This document shows positions 52,435 to 61,115 of a stretch of DNA of 64,000 nt, piece after piece. This DNA comes from JAMPXD01 sp041481895. GTDB taxonomy: Bacteria > Desulfobacterota > Desulfuromonadia > Geobacterales > Geobacteraceae. How positions within the stretch are numbered: the stretch's first letter is position 1; each line of letters starts with the position of its first letter. Made by a program: the position numbers and the translations under genes. The notes under the pieces are model-generated. The model worked only from the letters and a program-made list of their open reading frames with translations, was not told the DNA's origin and made no database searches. The stretch covers positions 7,312-71,311 of the forward strand of contig JBGPCQ010000002.1 in NCBI GenBank assembly GCA_041481895.1, read 5' to 3'.

Positions 52435-55400
52435 TTACATATTTCTTCTATACTTCCCCCCCACCTCATACAGCGCATGGCTGATCTGTCCCAAGGATGC
52501 ATAGTTGACCGTCTTCATCAGTTCGGCAAAGATGTTGCCGCCAGCAACAGCAACGTCCTGGAGGCGTTGCAGCGCCAGGGGAGCCTTGTCCCGGTTGCGT
52601 TCCTGGAAAGCGCGCAGGTTCCGGATCTGTTGCTCCTTTTCCTCCCCGGTGGCCCGGGCCAGCTCCCCCGGCACGTTGAAGCCCTCTTCGTCAGCGCGGG
52701 GGTTCAGGAAGGTATTGACGCCGATGATGGGAAGTTCGCCGCTATGTTTCTTCTGCTCATAGAGCATGGATTCGTCCTGGATTTTGGAGCGCTGGTACTG
52801 GGTCTCCATGGCGCCAAGCACCCCCCCTCGCTGGTCGATCCGTTCAAACTCACACATGACCGCCTCTTCCACCAGGTCGGTCAGCTCCTCGATAATGAAG
52901 GAGCCCTGGAGCGGGTTCTCGTTCCGGGCCAGTCCGAATTCCCGGGTGATGATCATCTGGATGGCCATGGCGCGGCGCACCGACTCCTCGGTGGGGGTGG
53001 TGACCGCCTCGTTGTAGGCATTGGTATGCAGGGAGTTGCAGTTGTCGTAGATTGCCATCAGCGCCTGGAGGGTGGTACGGATATCGTTGAAGTCCATCTC
53101 TTGGGCATGGAGAGAGCGTCCGGAGGTCTGGATATGGTACTTGAGTTTCTGACTCCGATCATTGGCACCGTACTTGTCGCGCATGACCACCGCCCAGATC
53201 CGCCGCGCCACCCGACCGATGACCGTGTACTCCGGATCGAGGCCGTTCGAAAAGAAATAGGAGAGGTTGGCGGCAAAGTCGTCGATGTGCATCCCCCGTG
53301 AGAGGTAGTACTCCACGAAGGTGAAGCCGTTGGACAGGGTAAACGCCAGCTGGCTGATCGGATTGGCCCCCGCTTCGGCGATGTGGTAGCCGCTGATGGA
53401 CACCGAGTAATAGTTGCGGATTTTCTGCTCGATGAAGTACTGCTGGATATCCCCCATCATCTTCAGGGCGAATTCGGTGGAGAAGATGCAGGTGTTCTGT
53501 CCCTGGTCCTCCTTGAGGATGTCAGCCTGGACCGTGCCGCGGACAGTCTGCAGGGTGCAGGAACGAATTTCCTCATACTCGGCGCTGTTCGGCTCCCGTC
53601 CTTTCCCGGCCCTGAACCGGTCTACCTGCTGGTCGACGGCGGCATTGAAGAAAAATGCCAGCATCATCGGGGCCGGGCCGTTAATGGTGATTGAGACGCT
53701 GGTGTTGGGGGCACAGAGGTCGAACCCGGCAAAGAGTTTTTTCATATCGTCCACGGTGCAGATGCTGACCCCGCTCTCTCCCACCTTGCCGTAGATGTCG
53801 GGGGGATAGTCCGGATCCTCGCCGTAGAGCGTGACACTGTCAAAAGCTGTGGAGAGGCGCTTGGCGTCATCGTCCTTGCAGAGGTAGTGAAAGCGGCGAT
53901 TGGTCCGCTCCGGGGTCCCTTCGCCGGCAAACTGGCGCTTGGGGTCCTCTTCTGCCCGCTTGAAGGAGAAAACACCGGCGGTGAAGGGGAAATGGCCCGG
54001 CGCGTTCTCAAACATGGCCCAGCGCAGGATCTCGCCCCAATCGGCGAAGTCGGGGAGACAGACCTTGGGGATGCGGGTGCCGGAGAGAGTGGTGGTAGAG
54101 AGGTCGCTGCGGATTTCCCTGTCCCGCACCCTGGTCACCAGCTGATCGCGGCGATAGGTCTCCTTGAGCTCTGGCCATTCTTTGAGAATTTTTCTTGGCT
54201 CCTCGTGAATCTTGGCTTCAAAAATGGTGATCTGCCTGGTCAGCTCTTCCGCCGCGGGACCCTCGCCCAGGACCTCCCGTGCGCCGGTCAGCTGAAAGAG
54301 GCGACGGGCAACACCTACCTGCTCTTTGACCTGCTGGCGGTAATTCCGCACGCAATGTACGATCTCTCCCAGGTAGTGGAACCGCTCGGGGGGAATGATG
54401 TATTTTTTCAGGCTTTCCCGATCGGTAATAGCAAGGGCCGACTGCCAGCCGAGCCCCTTTTTGGTGTTGAGGACATCGAGCAGCGCCCGGTAGAGGACAT
54501 TGGTGCCGGGATCGTTGAACTGTGCAGCGATAGTACCGAACACCGGCAGTTGCTCATCGGCCGTCTCGAACAGATTGCGGTTGCGCCGGTACTGCTTGCG
54601 GACGTTTCTGAGAGCATCCTCGGCCCCCTTCCGCTCGAACTTGTTGATAGCGACCAGATCGGCAAAATCCAGCATGTCGATCTTCTCCAGCTGGGTGGGG
54701 GCACCGAACTCGCAGGTCATCACATAGAGGGAAACGTCACAGATCCCCACCACCCCCGCATTGCCCTGGCCGATGCCGCTGGTTTCCACGATTACCAGGT
54801 CGAAACCGGCCGCCTGTACCACGTCGATAGCGTCCTGGATAGCTGCGGAAAGCTCGGTGCGGGAGTCGCGGGTGGCGAGCGACCGCATGTAGATGCGACT
54901 GGTGTTGATGGCGTTCATCCTGATCCGGTCACCCAGAAGCGCCCCGCCGGTCCGTTGCCGGGAGGGGTCGACCGCCAGGATGGCGACGCTTTTGTCCGGG
55001 AAATCGCGGACAAACCGGAGCACCAGTTCGTCGGTGAGAGAGCTCTTGCCGGCGCCGCCGGTCCCGGTCACCCCGACTACCGGCGCTTCCCGTACCATGG
55101 AACGGATCGTCTCCCGCACCGTGCCGTAACCGGAGGAGTGGTCGTGGACCGCCTGCTCGGCCAGGGTTATGAGGGTGTTGACCGCCCGGATATCCTGTCC
55201 CTTGAGCCGACCAATCTCTTCAGCTATGTCCCGCTCAACCGTAAAGTCGCACTCCTTGAGCATCAGGTTGATCATCCCCTGCAGCCCCATCCGGCGACCG
55301 TCTTCCGGTGAAAAAATCTTGCTGATACCATACTCCTCCAGTTCCTTGATTTCTTCCGGGACTATAACGCCGCCGCCACCGCCGAAGACCCGGATATGGC

Positions 55401-55683
55401 CGGCACCCTGTTCCTGAAGCTGGTCACGGATGTACTTGAAGAACTCCAGATGCCCTCCCTGGTAGCAGCTGACGGCAATACCCTGGGCATCCTCCTGAAT
55501 AGCGGCAGTGACTATTTCGGCTACCGAGCGGTTATGCCCCAGGTGAATCACTTCCGCACCCGACCCCTGCAGGAGCCGCCGAATCATGTTGGTGGCTGCA
55601 TCGTGGCCATCGAACAGGCTCGTGGCCGTCACGAAGCGGACCTTGTGCGTGGTTTTGTAAACTTCCGGCATGGCGGTATGCAT
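52435..55683 (-). CDS. icmF: Fused isobutyryl-CoA mutase (IcmF)
   Basis: 1082 residues from ATG 55683 (CCGGAGGAG upstream). Order: B12-binding domain (about 10-150; TSLFDGHDAATN contains the D-x-H cobalamin motif), MeaB-like G3E GTPase chaperone (about 190-500; Walker A GVTGTGGAGKSS near 203), and the large mutase barrel (about 560-1080; FPFTAGVF, SVSISGYHIAEAGANPISQL). This fusion is the IcmF family, which interconverts isobutyryl- and butyryl-CoA (some also isovaleryl/pivalyl-CoA). It thus feeds branched acyl-CoA into the butyrate pathway encoded nearby. Confidence 0.93.
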   Translation of the reverse strand: MHTAMPEVYKTTHKVRFVTATSLFDGHDAATNMIRRLLQGSGAEVIHLGHNRSVAEIVTAAIQEDAQGIAVSCYQGGHLEFFKYIRDQLQEQGAGHIRVFGGGGGVIVPEEIKELEEYGISKIFSPEDGRRMGLQGMINLMLKECDFTVERDIAEEIGRLKGQDIRAVNTLITLAEQAVHDHSSGYGTVRETIRSMVREAPVVGVTGTGGAGKSSLTDELVLRFVRDFPDKSVAILAVDPSRQRTGGALLGDRIRMNAINTSRIYMRSLATRDSRTELSAAIQDAIDVVQAAGFDLVIVETSGIGQGNAGVVGICDVSLYVMTCEFGAPTQLEKIDMLDFADLVAINKFERKGAEDALRNVRKQYRRNRNLFETADEQLPVFGTIAAQFNDPGTNVLYRALLDVLNTKKGLGWQSALAITDRESLKKYIIPPERFHYLGEIVHCVRNYRQQVKEQVGVARRLFQLTGAREVLGEGPAAEELTRQITIFEAKIHEEPRKILKEWPELKETYRRDQLVTRVRDREIRSDLSTTTLSGTRIPKVCLPDFADWGEILRWAMFENAPGHFPFTAGVFSFKRAEEDPKRQFAGEGTPERTNRRFHYLCKDDDAKRLSTAFDSVTLYGEDPDYPPDIYGKVGESGVSICTVDDMKKLFAGFDLCAPNTSVSITINGPAPMMLAFFFNAAVDQQVDRFRAGKGREPNSAEYEEIRSCTLQTVRGTVQADILKEDQGQNTCIFSTEFALKMMGDIQQYFIEQKIRNYYSVSISGYHIAEAGANPISQLAFTLSNGFTFVEYYLSRGMHIDDFAANLSYFFSNGLDPEYTVIGRVARRIWAVVMRDKYGANDRSQKLKYHIQTSGRSLHAQEMDFNDIRTTLQALMAIYDNCNSLHTNAYNEAVTTPTEESVRRAMAIQMIITREFGLARNENPLQGSFIIEELTDLVEEAVMCEFERIDQRGGVLGAMETQYQRSKIQDESMLYEQKKHSGELPIIGVNTFLNPRADEEGFNVPGELARATGEEKEQQIRNLRAFQERNRDKAPLALQRLQDVAVAGGNIFAELMKTVNYASLGQISHALYEVGGKYRRNM

Positions 55684-55782
55684 GGTTGTTCTCCTCCGGA
55701 AAGGAACGAAATATTTTCCCGATCTCGAAAAATCTATTCGTCCCTGTGGATTGTGAGATTCAAAGGAAAGATGCATATCTCA

Positions 55783-55903
55783 TGAAACGTCGATTTTTCG
55801 TTCCGGCAAGGCTGTCAAGAGATCACTTGTGCGGCGTAGCAGCGCTACGCCGCACAAGTGATCTCGAAGACTTACGCCGCCGGGGCGGAAAAGCGGCGTT
55901 TCA
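55783..55903. repeat. Dispersed palindromic element, copy F
   Basis: 121 bp. Ends TGAAACG/CGTTTCA; long perfect centre around GGCGTAGC-AGC-GCTACGCC, extending to a 16-bp arm. Its last three bases are the stop codon of the DUF6125 gene. Confidence 0.9.
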
Positions 55904-56443
55904 CAGCGTGAATTCCCAGGCGCACCAGTATTCATCCGGATGCCCATCCGGCGGGCAGGCGATGCAGTTCGTCCTGATGCGAGGGTCAATGGTCTTTGCA
56001 AATTCCGCGTACTCTACGACTCCCACCGTCTTGCAGGGGAAATCGGGAAGCCCCCGCCGTTTTCGGGCAGACTGCACCCGGCAGTCGAGCATGCGGAACA
56101 CCACCCGGCGGTCGCTCTGCTCGTTCACTTCCTGCAGGTTCAAACGGGCATAGAGCCGGTGCTTGAGGCACTCCACCAGCGCAGGGATCCCTCCCCCCGG
56201 CTTAAGGCCGAGCCGCTCCATGATCCGCTTAGCCTCGATCACCGTGAACTGGCGCCATGCCTCCCGGTCGGCATCGATGGCCTCCTCCATGCCATGTTTC
56301 TGTTCCACCGCCTGGAACCAGAGTCCGTCATGGGCCAGCCAGTTCTTGGCGTCATCGATGATGATCCTGATGAGTTGTTCCTTGCTCATCTCTTCGAAAA
56401 TGCGAACCCCCTCATCCCCGACTGCCGTCGCTTCCTGCGCCAT
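55901..56443 (-). CDS. DUF6125-type cytosolic protein
   Basis: 180 residues starting after GGAGGGAGCT. Features: an N-terminal helical part (SKEQLIRIIIDDAKNWLAHD, then GLWFQAVEQKHGMEEAI), and a C-terminal part with Cys residues (LDCRVQSARKRRGLPDFPCK; TNCIACPPDG; YWCAWEF) that could bind metal. I recall the family as DUF6125, without a known function. Its stop codon lies in the end of repeat copy F. Upstream of icmF in the same direction, so likely co-transcribed. Confidence 0.72.
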   Translation of the reverse strand: MAQEATAVGDEGVRIFEEMSKEQLIRIIIDDAKNWLAHDGLWFQAVEQKHGMEEAIDADREAWRQFTVIEAKRIMERLGLKPGGGIPALVECLKHRLYARLNLQEVNEQSDRRVVFRMLDCRVQSARKRRGLPDFPCKTVGVVEYAEFAKTIDPRIRTNCIACPPDGHPDEYWCAWEFTL

Positions 56444-56470
56444 AGCTCCCTCCAGCTTTCAATGGTTTCC

Positions 56471-56485
56471 CTTTACGTACACTGG
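56471..56485 (-). promoter_or_regulatory. MerR-type operator candidate before the DUF6125/icmF group
   Basis: CTTTACGTACACTGG (plus-strand reading) shares the TTTACGT core with the sites at 49755, 49909, 59376 and 59513, 28 bases before the DUF6125 start. It is the weakest of the five. Confidence 0.4.
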
Positions 56486-56494
56486 CTCGCAAAT

Positions 56495-56535
56495 GGTTTT
56501 TTCTGCCCCTGCGGCGTCCCGCAGGAGCAGAAAAA
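56495..56535 (-). terminator. Terminator of the symporter operon
   Basis: TTTTCTGC-CCCTGCGG and CCGCAGGAGCAGAAAA arms with a 4-base CGTC loop and one mismatch, T-rich on both strands, 120 bases beyond the symporter stop. Confidence 0.85.
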
Positions 56536-56653
56536 TCGGCAACTACTGTTCATGGCAGAAAAACTAATCACTTTCACTTCTGACATCCTGTGAAGCTTCC
56601 TTTGTTTTTCTTAGTGCTCTTAGTATCTTAGTGGTGTAATCACGCTATCAGGA

Positions 56654-58660
56654 TCAATGATCTGATGCCTTTGAAATACCGAGACCGGTGATCTGGCGTA
56701 CCTCGATCTCGTCAAACATTTCCTCGGCGCGTCGGTCACGGAAGAGCAGTGCCCCCAGGACGGCAGCGATGAAGCCAAGCGGTACGGAAACGATGCCGGG
56801 ATTCCTGAGCGGAAAGATGGCTGCCTTGAGACCGACCATGGAGGTCCCGCCGTCATTCTTTTTCAAGTCGCCTCGTGCCTTGTCCAGGGCCTTCAGGTCC
56901 TTCTCAGCCAGTACAGCGCCTTCAGACTGCTTTTTCTCGAGGGTTACGATGATTTTTTTGGCGTCGTCGGCGATCTTTTGCGGATACGTCATGACCGGCG
57001 AAATCATCACTAGGCCCAGGGCTGTGATCGTTCCCACCAGCAGTCCGCTGACGACACCGGCAGTGTTGAAGCGGCGCCAGAAGAGTGACAGCATAATCGC
57101 CGGGAAGTTGCCCGATGCGGCCACCGCAAAAGCCAGGGCCACAAGGGCAACCACGTTCTCCTTCTCGGCCGCCAGACCCATGACGATAGCAGCGATACCG
57201 ACGAAGAGCGAGGAGATGCGGGCCACCTTGACCTGGGTATGCTGGTCAGCCTTGCCGTCCATTATGATGTTGACATACACGTCATGGGCAATAGCCGCGG
57301 AAGCGGCCAGCACAAGGCCGGAAACCACCGCCAGGATGGTGGCGAAAGCCACCGCGCAGATGAAGGCGAGAAAGAGATCCCCGCCGAAGGTACCTGCACC
57401 GCCGCCCAGAAACTGCGCCAGCAGCAGTGTCGCCATGTTTCCCCCTTTGTCGACCGATCCGATCAGTTGCGGGGTCAGGTAGAGGGCTGCGCCGAAACCG
57501 ATCAGATTGATCAGAAAAAAGAAGCTGCCGTTGATGAACAGGGCGATGACGATCGATTTGCGAGCCTCTTTGGCATTGGGAACGGTAAAGAAGCGCATCA
57601 GGATGTGGGGCAGGCCGGCTGCGCCCAGCGCCCACGCGACGCCGAGAGAAATCTGGTCGAGCGGGTTTTTCAGGAACAGGCCCGGCTCCAGGAAGCGTTG
57701 TCCATAGTCGAATCCGGGTTTTGCCACAGCTTCCTTGAGTACATTCAACCGCACATGATCCTGGATGTTTTGATTGCCGACGATGTCCGTAAAAAACTGG
57801 ATCGGGTTCATTCCCGCCTTCAGCATGACCAGCAGGGCAAGAAGGCAGGTCCCGGTCATCAGCAGGCTGGCCTTGATGATCTGCACCCAGGTAGTTGCCT
57901 TCATGCCGCCGAAGAAGACATAGGCGACCATCAGGATGCCGACCCCGACAATCGATACGCGGTAGGGGATGTCGAGCAAAACCTGCATCAGCTTGCCGGC
58001 GCCGACCATCTGGGCGATCAGGTAGAAGAGCGACACCGTTACCGTGGAAAGTGCGGCCACGGCCCGCACCTTTTTGGGCGAGGTCCGGAAAGAGAGAATG
58101 TCGCCCAGGGTGTACTTGCCGGCATTACGACAGGGTTCGGCTATTACCAGAAGTATGACGATGAACGAGAATGCCGGTCCGACCGCATACATAAAGCCGT
58201 CGATCCCGTACAGCGAGATGAGACCGGACATGCCGAGGAATGAAGCCGCCGACATATAGTCACCGGCGATGGCCCAGCCGTTCTGCAGGCCGGTTATTCC
58301 GCCACCGGCCGCATAAAAGTCGGACGCCGAAGAGGTCCGCTTGGCCGCCCAGACCACGACGCCGAGTGTTACCGCGATGATGGCCAGGAACATGGTAATG
58401 GTGATGGCGCGATTAGGTTTGACCTTGGCGGGTGCCGCGGGAGCAGTTGCTTTAGCCGCATCCGCCGCCGGTAGGGCTTGAGCAGCCGGGGTCTGTGCTC
58501 CACCCGCCCCTTGGGCAGGGACTGCTGCCTGAGGAGCAGCAGATAAAGGCGTTACTGCTGCGGGAGCCTGTTGCGCTGCCTGTTTTGCCGGCTCTGCGCT
58601 GAACCCGACCGTAGCCAGGAGAAGCATGAGAATCATTGCTGACAGAATTCTGGTGAACAT
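56654..58660 (-). CDS. Sodium:solute symporter, acetate-permease-like
   Basis: 668 residues. A cleavable-looking signal peptide (about 1-22) and an Ala/Pro-rich linker (to about 85) precede about 13 membrane helices of the SSS family, with the ActP-like GAGKLMQVLLDIPYRVSIVG and LAFAVAASGNFPAIMLSLFW. A hydrophilic insertion rich in Lys/Asp (about 575-625) lies between the last helices. The partner DUF485 protein is encoded 11 bases upstream, as in yjcH-actP. Uptake of acetate or another short carboxylate is likely. The long N-terminal extension is unusual. Confidence 0.9.
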   Translation of the reverse strand: MFTRILSAMILMLLLATVGFSAEPAKQAAQQAPAAVTPLSAAPQAAVPAQGAGGAQTPAAQALPAADAAKATAPAAPAKVKPNRAITITMFLAIIAVTLGVVVWAAKRTSSASDFYAAGGGITGLQNGWAIAGDYMSAASFLGMSGLISLYGIDGFMYAVGPAFSFIVILLVIAEPCRNAGKYTLGDILSFRTSPKKVRAVAALSTVTVSLFYLIAQMVGAGKLMQVLLDIPYRVSIVGVGILMVAYVFFGGMKATTWVQIIKASLLMTGTCLLALLVMLKAGMNPIQFFTDIVGNQNIQDHVRLNVLKEAVAKPGFDYGQRFLEPGLFLKNPLDQISLGVAWALGAAGLPHILMRFFTVPNAKEARKSIVIALFINGSFFFLINLIGFGAALYLTPQLIGSVDKGGNMATLLLAQFLGGGAGTFGGDLFLAFICAVAFATILAVVSGLVLAASAAIAHDVYVNIIMDGKADQHTQVKVARISSLFVGIAAIVMGLAAEKENVVALVALAFAVAASGNFPAIMLSLFWRRFNTAGVVSGLLVGTITALGLVMISPVMTYPQKIADDAKKIIVTLEKKQSEGAVLAEKDLKALDKARGDLKKNDGGTSMVGLKAAIFPLRNPGIVSVPLGFIAAVLGALLFRDRRAEEMFDEIEVRQITGLGISKASDH

Positions 58661-58671
58661 GTACCCTCCCC

Positions 58672-58980
58672 TTACTGGATTTCTTTGATAAGTTCTTCGG
58701 TCAAACGGTCAAATTCGCTATTGGCCACTTTGGTGTAGAAGATTGCCACGCAGAACGTCATGACATACTGGGACAAAATGAAGATGTAGCCGAAGTTGAT
58801 TACCCCGACGAGCTTGATCTTGAACAATTCGGGGAAATACCCTGACAGAACAGGCAAGAGGAAGTAATAAGCCGATGATGCAATCCACCATCCGAAGAGA
58901 AACCTCCTCTTCTTGTGCTTCAGTTCGAGATATTTCGGATTCTGCGCTATCTCGCTCCAGTTGTAGGATTTTGTCGCCAT
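58672..58980 (-). CDS. DUF485 membrane protein (symporter partner)
   Basis: 102 residues, two membrane helices (about 30-50 and 62-88). The family (YjcH) is nearly always encoded just upstream of the acetate-type SSS symporter, as here (11-base gap). Begins MATKSYNWSEIAQNPKYLEL, with AAAGGAGG upstream. Function is probably assembly or regulation of the permease. Confidence 0.9.
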   Translation of the reverse strand: MATKSYNWSEIAQNPKYLELKHKKRRFLFGWWIASSAYYFLLPVLSGYFPELFKIKLVGVINFGYIFILSQYVMTFCVAIFYTKVANSEFDRLTEELIKEIQ

Positions 58981-59365
58981 GGGACACGTCCTCCTTTCGC
59001 TGTGATTATCTCTGTCGCAATGATGCCATGCGCGTTACCGGGCTTCCGGGGTTGCATCATATTAATGCCGAGCCTGACCCGGCAGATTTTCAATCAAATG
59101 ATTCCAGCGTGCAAAAATGCAATTTATGGTTGAAATTTGCCCGTGTCCTGAACCTATCCGTACACCATATTGATAAACCCTCGTTCTGTTGCGCAATCGC
59201 ATGGTTTGCAACAGATGTACATGCAGCCTGGAGAAGGAGTTTATAGCGCTTTCTACCTTAGGGTAAAATTGCTTTCCTTCTTTTCAACTGCCTCCTTACT
59301 GCCGTTACTGCCCAGCTAAAACCATTTACATTTGAGCCTGTGGGTGAACGGCAGATTTGCACCAT

Positions 59366-59396
59366 AAAATATATTCAGTTTACGTTCATGTCAAGC
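59366..59396 (-). promoter_or_regulatory. Promoter/operator of the symporter operon
   Basis: Minus-strand TTGACA (59389-59394), 17-base spacer and TATTTT (59366-59371). Shares CAGTTTACGTTCATGTCAAG exactly with the thiolase promoter at 49755. Confidence 0.65.
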
Positions 59397-59512
59397 TAAA
59401 ATAAAACAATTTTATATAAATATATTTTTCCCTATTTCTCCTCTATTTAACCGAATTTCCGTGGAAGCTAAAAGTGTTGACAAATCTGGATATTTAGATT
59501 AAAAGATTATTA

Positions 59513-59526
59513 TTTTACGTAAAGGT
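59513..59526. promoter_or_regulatory. Operator just before the MerR gene
   Basis: TTTTACGTAAAGGT, palindromic core TTTACGTAAA, 8 bases before the ATG and overlapping its ribosome site. Fits autorepression. Identical to 49909-49922. Confidence 0.6.
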
Positions 59527-59534
59527 GAGATGAC

Positions 59535-59939
59535 ATGGACAAGATAGCCGATGATGAAGTGCTGATCCCGATAGGGGATGTCGCCACGACTCTGGGATTA
59601 ACCACCCGGACACTCCGTTACTGGGAAGAAATGGGAATCATCAAATCCTTCCAGCGCCCGGAAGGAGGTAGCAGGGCATATACTCCGTATATGGTGAGAA
59701 GGATCAAGTTCATTCTCAAGCTGAAGACGCTCGGCCTGACGATAAAAGAACTTCAGGTATTGGGGGATGCTTACGGAGAAGCCAGACGAACCGACAACAT
59801 GATCCCGCAGCTGATCGAGATTCTTGATACGCACATCAACATGGTGGATGAAAAAATCGGCGAGTTGTCTTCATTGCGGAAAGAAATCGTGGACTACCGT
59901 CAGAAGATGATCGAAAAGTTCAATCTGAGTAGAGAATAG
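59535..59939 (+). CDS. MerR family transcriptional regulator
   Basis: 134 residues. N-terminal winged helix-turn-helix (IPIGDVATTLGLTTRTLRYW, then EEMGIIKSFQRPEGGSRAYT) and a C-terminal coiled-coil dimerisation helix (about 80-130). There is no Cys-rich metal or large ligand domain, as in regulators of fatty/branched acid breakdown (LiuR-type). Ribosome site AAAGGTGAG lies in its own operator. It is divergent from the symporter operon, and shared motifs tie it to the thiolase and icmF groups. Confidence 0.9.
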   Translation: MDKIADDEVLIPIGDVATTLGLTTRTLRYWEEMGIIKSFQRPEGGSRAYTPYMVRRIKFILKLKTLGLTIKELQVLGDAYGEARRTDNMIPQLIEILDTHINMVDEKIGELSSLRKEIVDYRQKMIEKFNLSRE

Positions 59940-59990
59940 GCAGTTTCCTTGCTACCAGCATGAAAAAGAAGTAAATTAATGCCCTGAAGC

Positions 59991-60027
59991 AGCCTGGACA
60001 ATTGTATCGGTCCGGGCTCTTTTTTTA
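59991..60027 (+). terminator. Terminator of the MerR gene
   Basis: AGCCTGGAC and GTCCGGGCT arms (one wobble) with a 10-base loop, followed by C and eight T's. Confidence 0.9.
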
Positions 60028-60043
60028 TTATAATTTGACGTTT

Positions 60044-60907
60044 CTATCCTTTTCCCGCAGCCGGTGACCAGGGATAGTCCCGCAGGTGTTCGGCGAGTTC
60101 AGCCCGTGTATAGCGGTTGGTACGGCGAACTATGCCGACAATGATGATGGCAAGCGGCAGAGTAAAAATGAAGATGCCGGTCGTACCCAAAAGCCTCTCG
60201 CCGATAAGGAAGGTGATCGTCAGGTTAAAAATGAGGACCGACAGAAAGAGCAGCGGTCCGAGCAGAGCCCTGAAAGGAAAGTTGCGTATGCCTGCCGGCA
60301 TTCCCGTTTGTTTCCCGACCCTGGCATCGATGATCTGGAGCGCCAGGACCAGGCAGAAGCTGGTCAACAGCCAGCCCACGTAATTAGAAATGGGAACCCC
60401 AAAGTGGATCCCCGCTTCCCGATAACCGTAAATCTGCCCCAGGAACCATCGCCTCCCCTGGAGAGCGACCGGGTCGATGATTATATCGAGAAAGACCTGG
60501 AATAGAGCAGCGAGAAAAAGGACCGAAAAAGATTTCCGGATGCCGCGGGTTTCCAGCGTCACCAGGCCATACCGCCCTGCCTTGATGGGAGAAACGACGA
60601 GGAGAGCAGTGGCGTAACTGCAGTACGCGAGGAATACGTAGGAGAGCGAATCGAAGAAGGGGACGCCGGCGATCCAGAGTTCACGATGTTTCGTGGCGTC
60701 GATATAGTAATACCAGCCATAAGGGAAACCGGTATTGATGGAACTGACTTCCGATAGAAAGGAAATAAGGTAGCCGACCACCGTGAACGAGAGGACCGTA
60801 CGCCAACCGAGATGCATCACCGCCGCCACCAGGTAAACCGCCAGAAAGGCGAAGACGTAGGGGCGCATGGTGAAGGTGCCGATGGCTATTTGCAGAACTT
60901 GCTCCAT
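60044..60907 (-). CDS. Carotenoid-biosynthesis-type membrane protein (CruF-like)
   Basis: 287 residues with seven or eight membrane helices. Diagnostic stretches ISFLSEVSSINTGFPYGWYY, FLDIIIDPVALQGRRWFLGQ and GIHFGVPISNYVGWLLTSF match the family of carotenoid 1,2-hydratase-like (CruF) proteins. In bacteria without pigment clusters the substrate may be another polyisoprenoid. No other carotenoid gene is adjacent. Upstream lies repeat copy G. Confidence 0.82.
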   Translation of the reverse strand: MEQVLQIAIGTFTMRPYVFAFLAVYLVAAVMHLGWRTVLSFTVVGYLISFLSEVSSINTGFPYGWYYYIDATKHRELWIAGVPFFDSLSYVFLAYCSYATALLVVSPIKAGRYGLVTLETRGIRKSFSVLFLAALFQVFLDIIIDPVALQGRRWFLGQIYGYREAGIHFGVPISNYVGWLLTSFCLVLALQIIDARVGKQTGMPAGIRNFPFRALLGPLLFLSVLIFNLTITFLIGERLLGTTGIFIFTLPLAIIIVGIVRRTNRYTRAELAEHLRDYPWSPAAGKG

Positions 60908-60992
60908 ACCGCTCCTTAATGCAAATGGCGCGGGTCACGCGCCAGAAAAGAATAAACCGGAAAATCAAAAAACCTATTACAAAACTGCATAA

Positions 60993-61111
60993 GGAGCGTG
61001 GATTTTTCGTCCTGGCAAGGCTGTCGAGGGGGTGCGGCACAGGCGTAGCAGCGCTACGTCGAGCACGCACCCCCGAAGACTTACGCAGCCAGGGCGGAAA
61101 AGCCGCGCTCC
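60993..61111. repeat. Dispersed palindromic element, copy G
   Basis: 119 bp. Ends GGAGCG/CGCTCC; centre GGCGTAGC-AGC-GCTACGTC. Right end 4 bases from the MlaD stop codon. Confidence 0.88.
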
Positions 61112-61115
61112 CATT

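Larger units (their letters stand above)
58981..59534. other. Divergent regulatory region between symporter and MerR genes
   Basis: 554 bases, AT-rich in the right half. No gene seen. Holds a minus-strand promoter with the 20-base MerR block (59366-59396) and the operator before merR (59513-59526). The symporter leader would be about 380 bases long, for which I see no structure of a known class. Confidence 0.6.

Noticed and set aside
55686..56153. Plus-strand reading frames across the dispersed palindromes that yield similar predicted peptides in several copies
   Set aside because: The shared peptides come from the repeat sequence itself, are on the opposite strand to the real genes, lack ribosome sites and differ in frame between copies.
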